Positions 63,866 to 64,000 of a stretch of 64,000 nt of DNA are shown piece after piece; positions within the stretch are counted from its first letter, which is position 1, and each line of letters begins with the position of its first letter. Made by a program: the position numbers and the translations under genes. The DNA comes from Clostridioides difficile. Its GTDB lineage: Bacteria > Bacillota > Clostridia > Peptostreptococcales > Peptostreptococcaceae. Where the stretch lies: NCBI RefSeq assembly GCF_001299635.1, contig NZ_JRHN01000038.1:310001-374000 (forward strand), written 5' to 3'. The notes beneath the pieces were generated by a model. It was not told the DNA's origin. It did not search any database and saw nothing but the letters and a program-made list of their open reading frames with translations.

Positions 63866-64000
63866 ATTTACCTATAAACGCTACTTTATAGATGCCACTT
63901 TAAATCCAGTGACCTCATACTTTCATATGAGCGTAGACTATTTCTTCATCTTCAGCATTACCTGTTAAGAGCAACCCGTTTCCACTATCAATAGCTTATA
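63866..64000 (-). ncRNA. Structured RNA resembling 3' part of a group I intron (truncated by window)
   Basis: On the minus strand GAAGATGAAGAAATAGTCTA (63953-63934) resembles the group I S segment (AAGATATAGTC, the 3' strand of P7). It is followed by successive hairpins: CTCATA-TGAAAG-TATGAG, GTCACT..AGTGGC and CTATAAA-GTAGCG-TTTATAG. This is the P9-series layout. The frame AIDSGNGLLLTGNAEDEEIV is open here but is closed by a TAA, so it is not a gene. The 63532-63865 part before the permease is AT-rich and featureless. Confidence 0.4.

Noticed and set aside
63915-63993. Apparent protein end AIDSGNGLLL...YAHMKV on the minus strand at the window edge
   Set aside because: The frame is closed by TAA immediately upstream, and the same bases form hairpins and a P7-like segment, so an RNA explanation fits better.
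1-64000. CRISPR array
   Set aside because: No regularly spaced repeat of 24-40 bases was seen; the only perfect tandem repeat is two copies at 29069-29116 with no spacer.

Overview
This 64-kb window is AT-rich low-GC Firmicute DNA. Gene content and order fit Clostridioides difficile or a very close relative: an argCJBDF operon behind a T-box leader, lysC-lysA behind a lysine riboswitch, a hydroxylamine reductase, a selenium-type molybdenum hydroxylase cluster, a glutaminyl-tRNA synthetase, and many small membrane proteins. This assignment is inferred from gene content and not from any search. No rRNA, tRNA or CRISPR array was seen.

Layout. 0-4.2 kb: tail of a drug-efflux MFS transporter, then clpB lying directly downstream of a plasmid RepL-like gene and an unknown gene. 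4.4-6.4 kb: an autoregulated GntR(YtrA)-ABC transporter operon. 6.8-9.1 kb: an M20 carbamoylase/amidase and an Asp/hydantoin racemase-family gene interrupted by an in-frame stop. 9.2-16.0 kb: a lipoprotein and the arginine operon on the minus strand. 16-27.9 kb: small regulators and enzymes (three acetyltransferases, a TetR/hydrolase divergon with clear operators, a DUF2975/XRE cluster, hcp, TetR/methyltransferase). 27.9-31.3 kb: a graveyard of phage or integrative-element fragments, including an XkdN-like tail chaperone, a ParB-like fragment and an integrase C-terminus.

31.3-46.9 kb: housekeeping genes, including RpiR regulator, MnmM-like methyltransferase, pseudouridine synthase, AI-2E-type exporter, lysA, lysC, glnS, a lipid kinase and a LUD protein. 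47-54.6 kb: surface and accessory genes (DUF4003, 3D-domain protein, orphan BlaI-type regulator, a complete lone tyrosine recombinase, YHYH protein, ABC-F ATPase). 55-63.5 kb: a minus-strand purine/xanthine hydroxylase operon (permease, FAD subunit, molybdopterin subunit, then yqeC, mocA and a MoeA-like gene) split by a TnpB-only IS200/IS605-type element with intact RuvC residues, a left-end hairpin and a right-end structured region. The last ~130 bases hold a structured RNA resembling the 3' part of a group I intron.

The most noteworthy points are the arg leader, where one stem I precedes two antiterminator/terminator modules; a 23-codon leader peptide with competing hairpins in front of an acetyltransferase; the TetR operator set; the TnpB insertion inside the hydroxylase operon; the intron-like RNA upstream of the permease; and an ABC-F protein whose second ATP site is degenerate.
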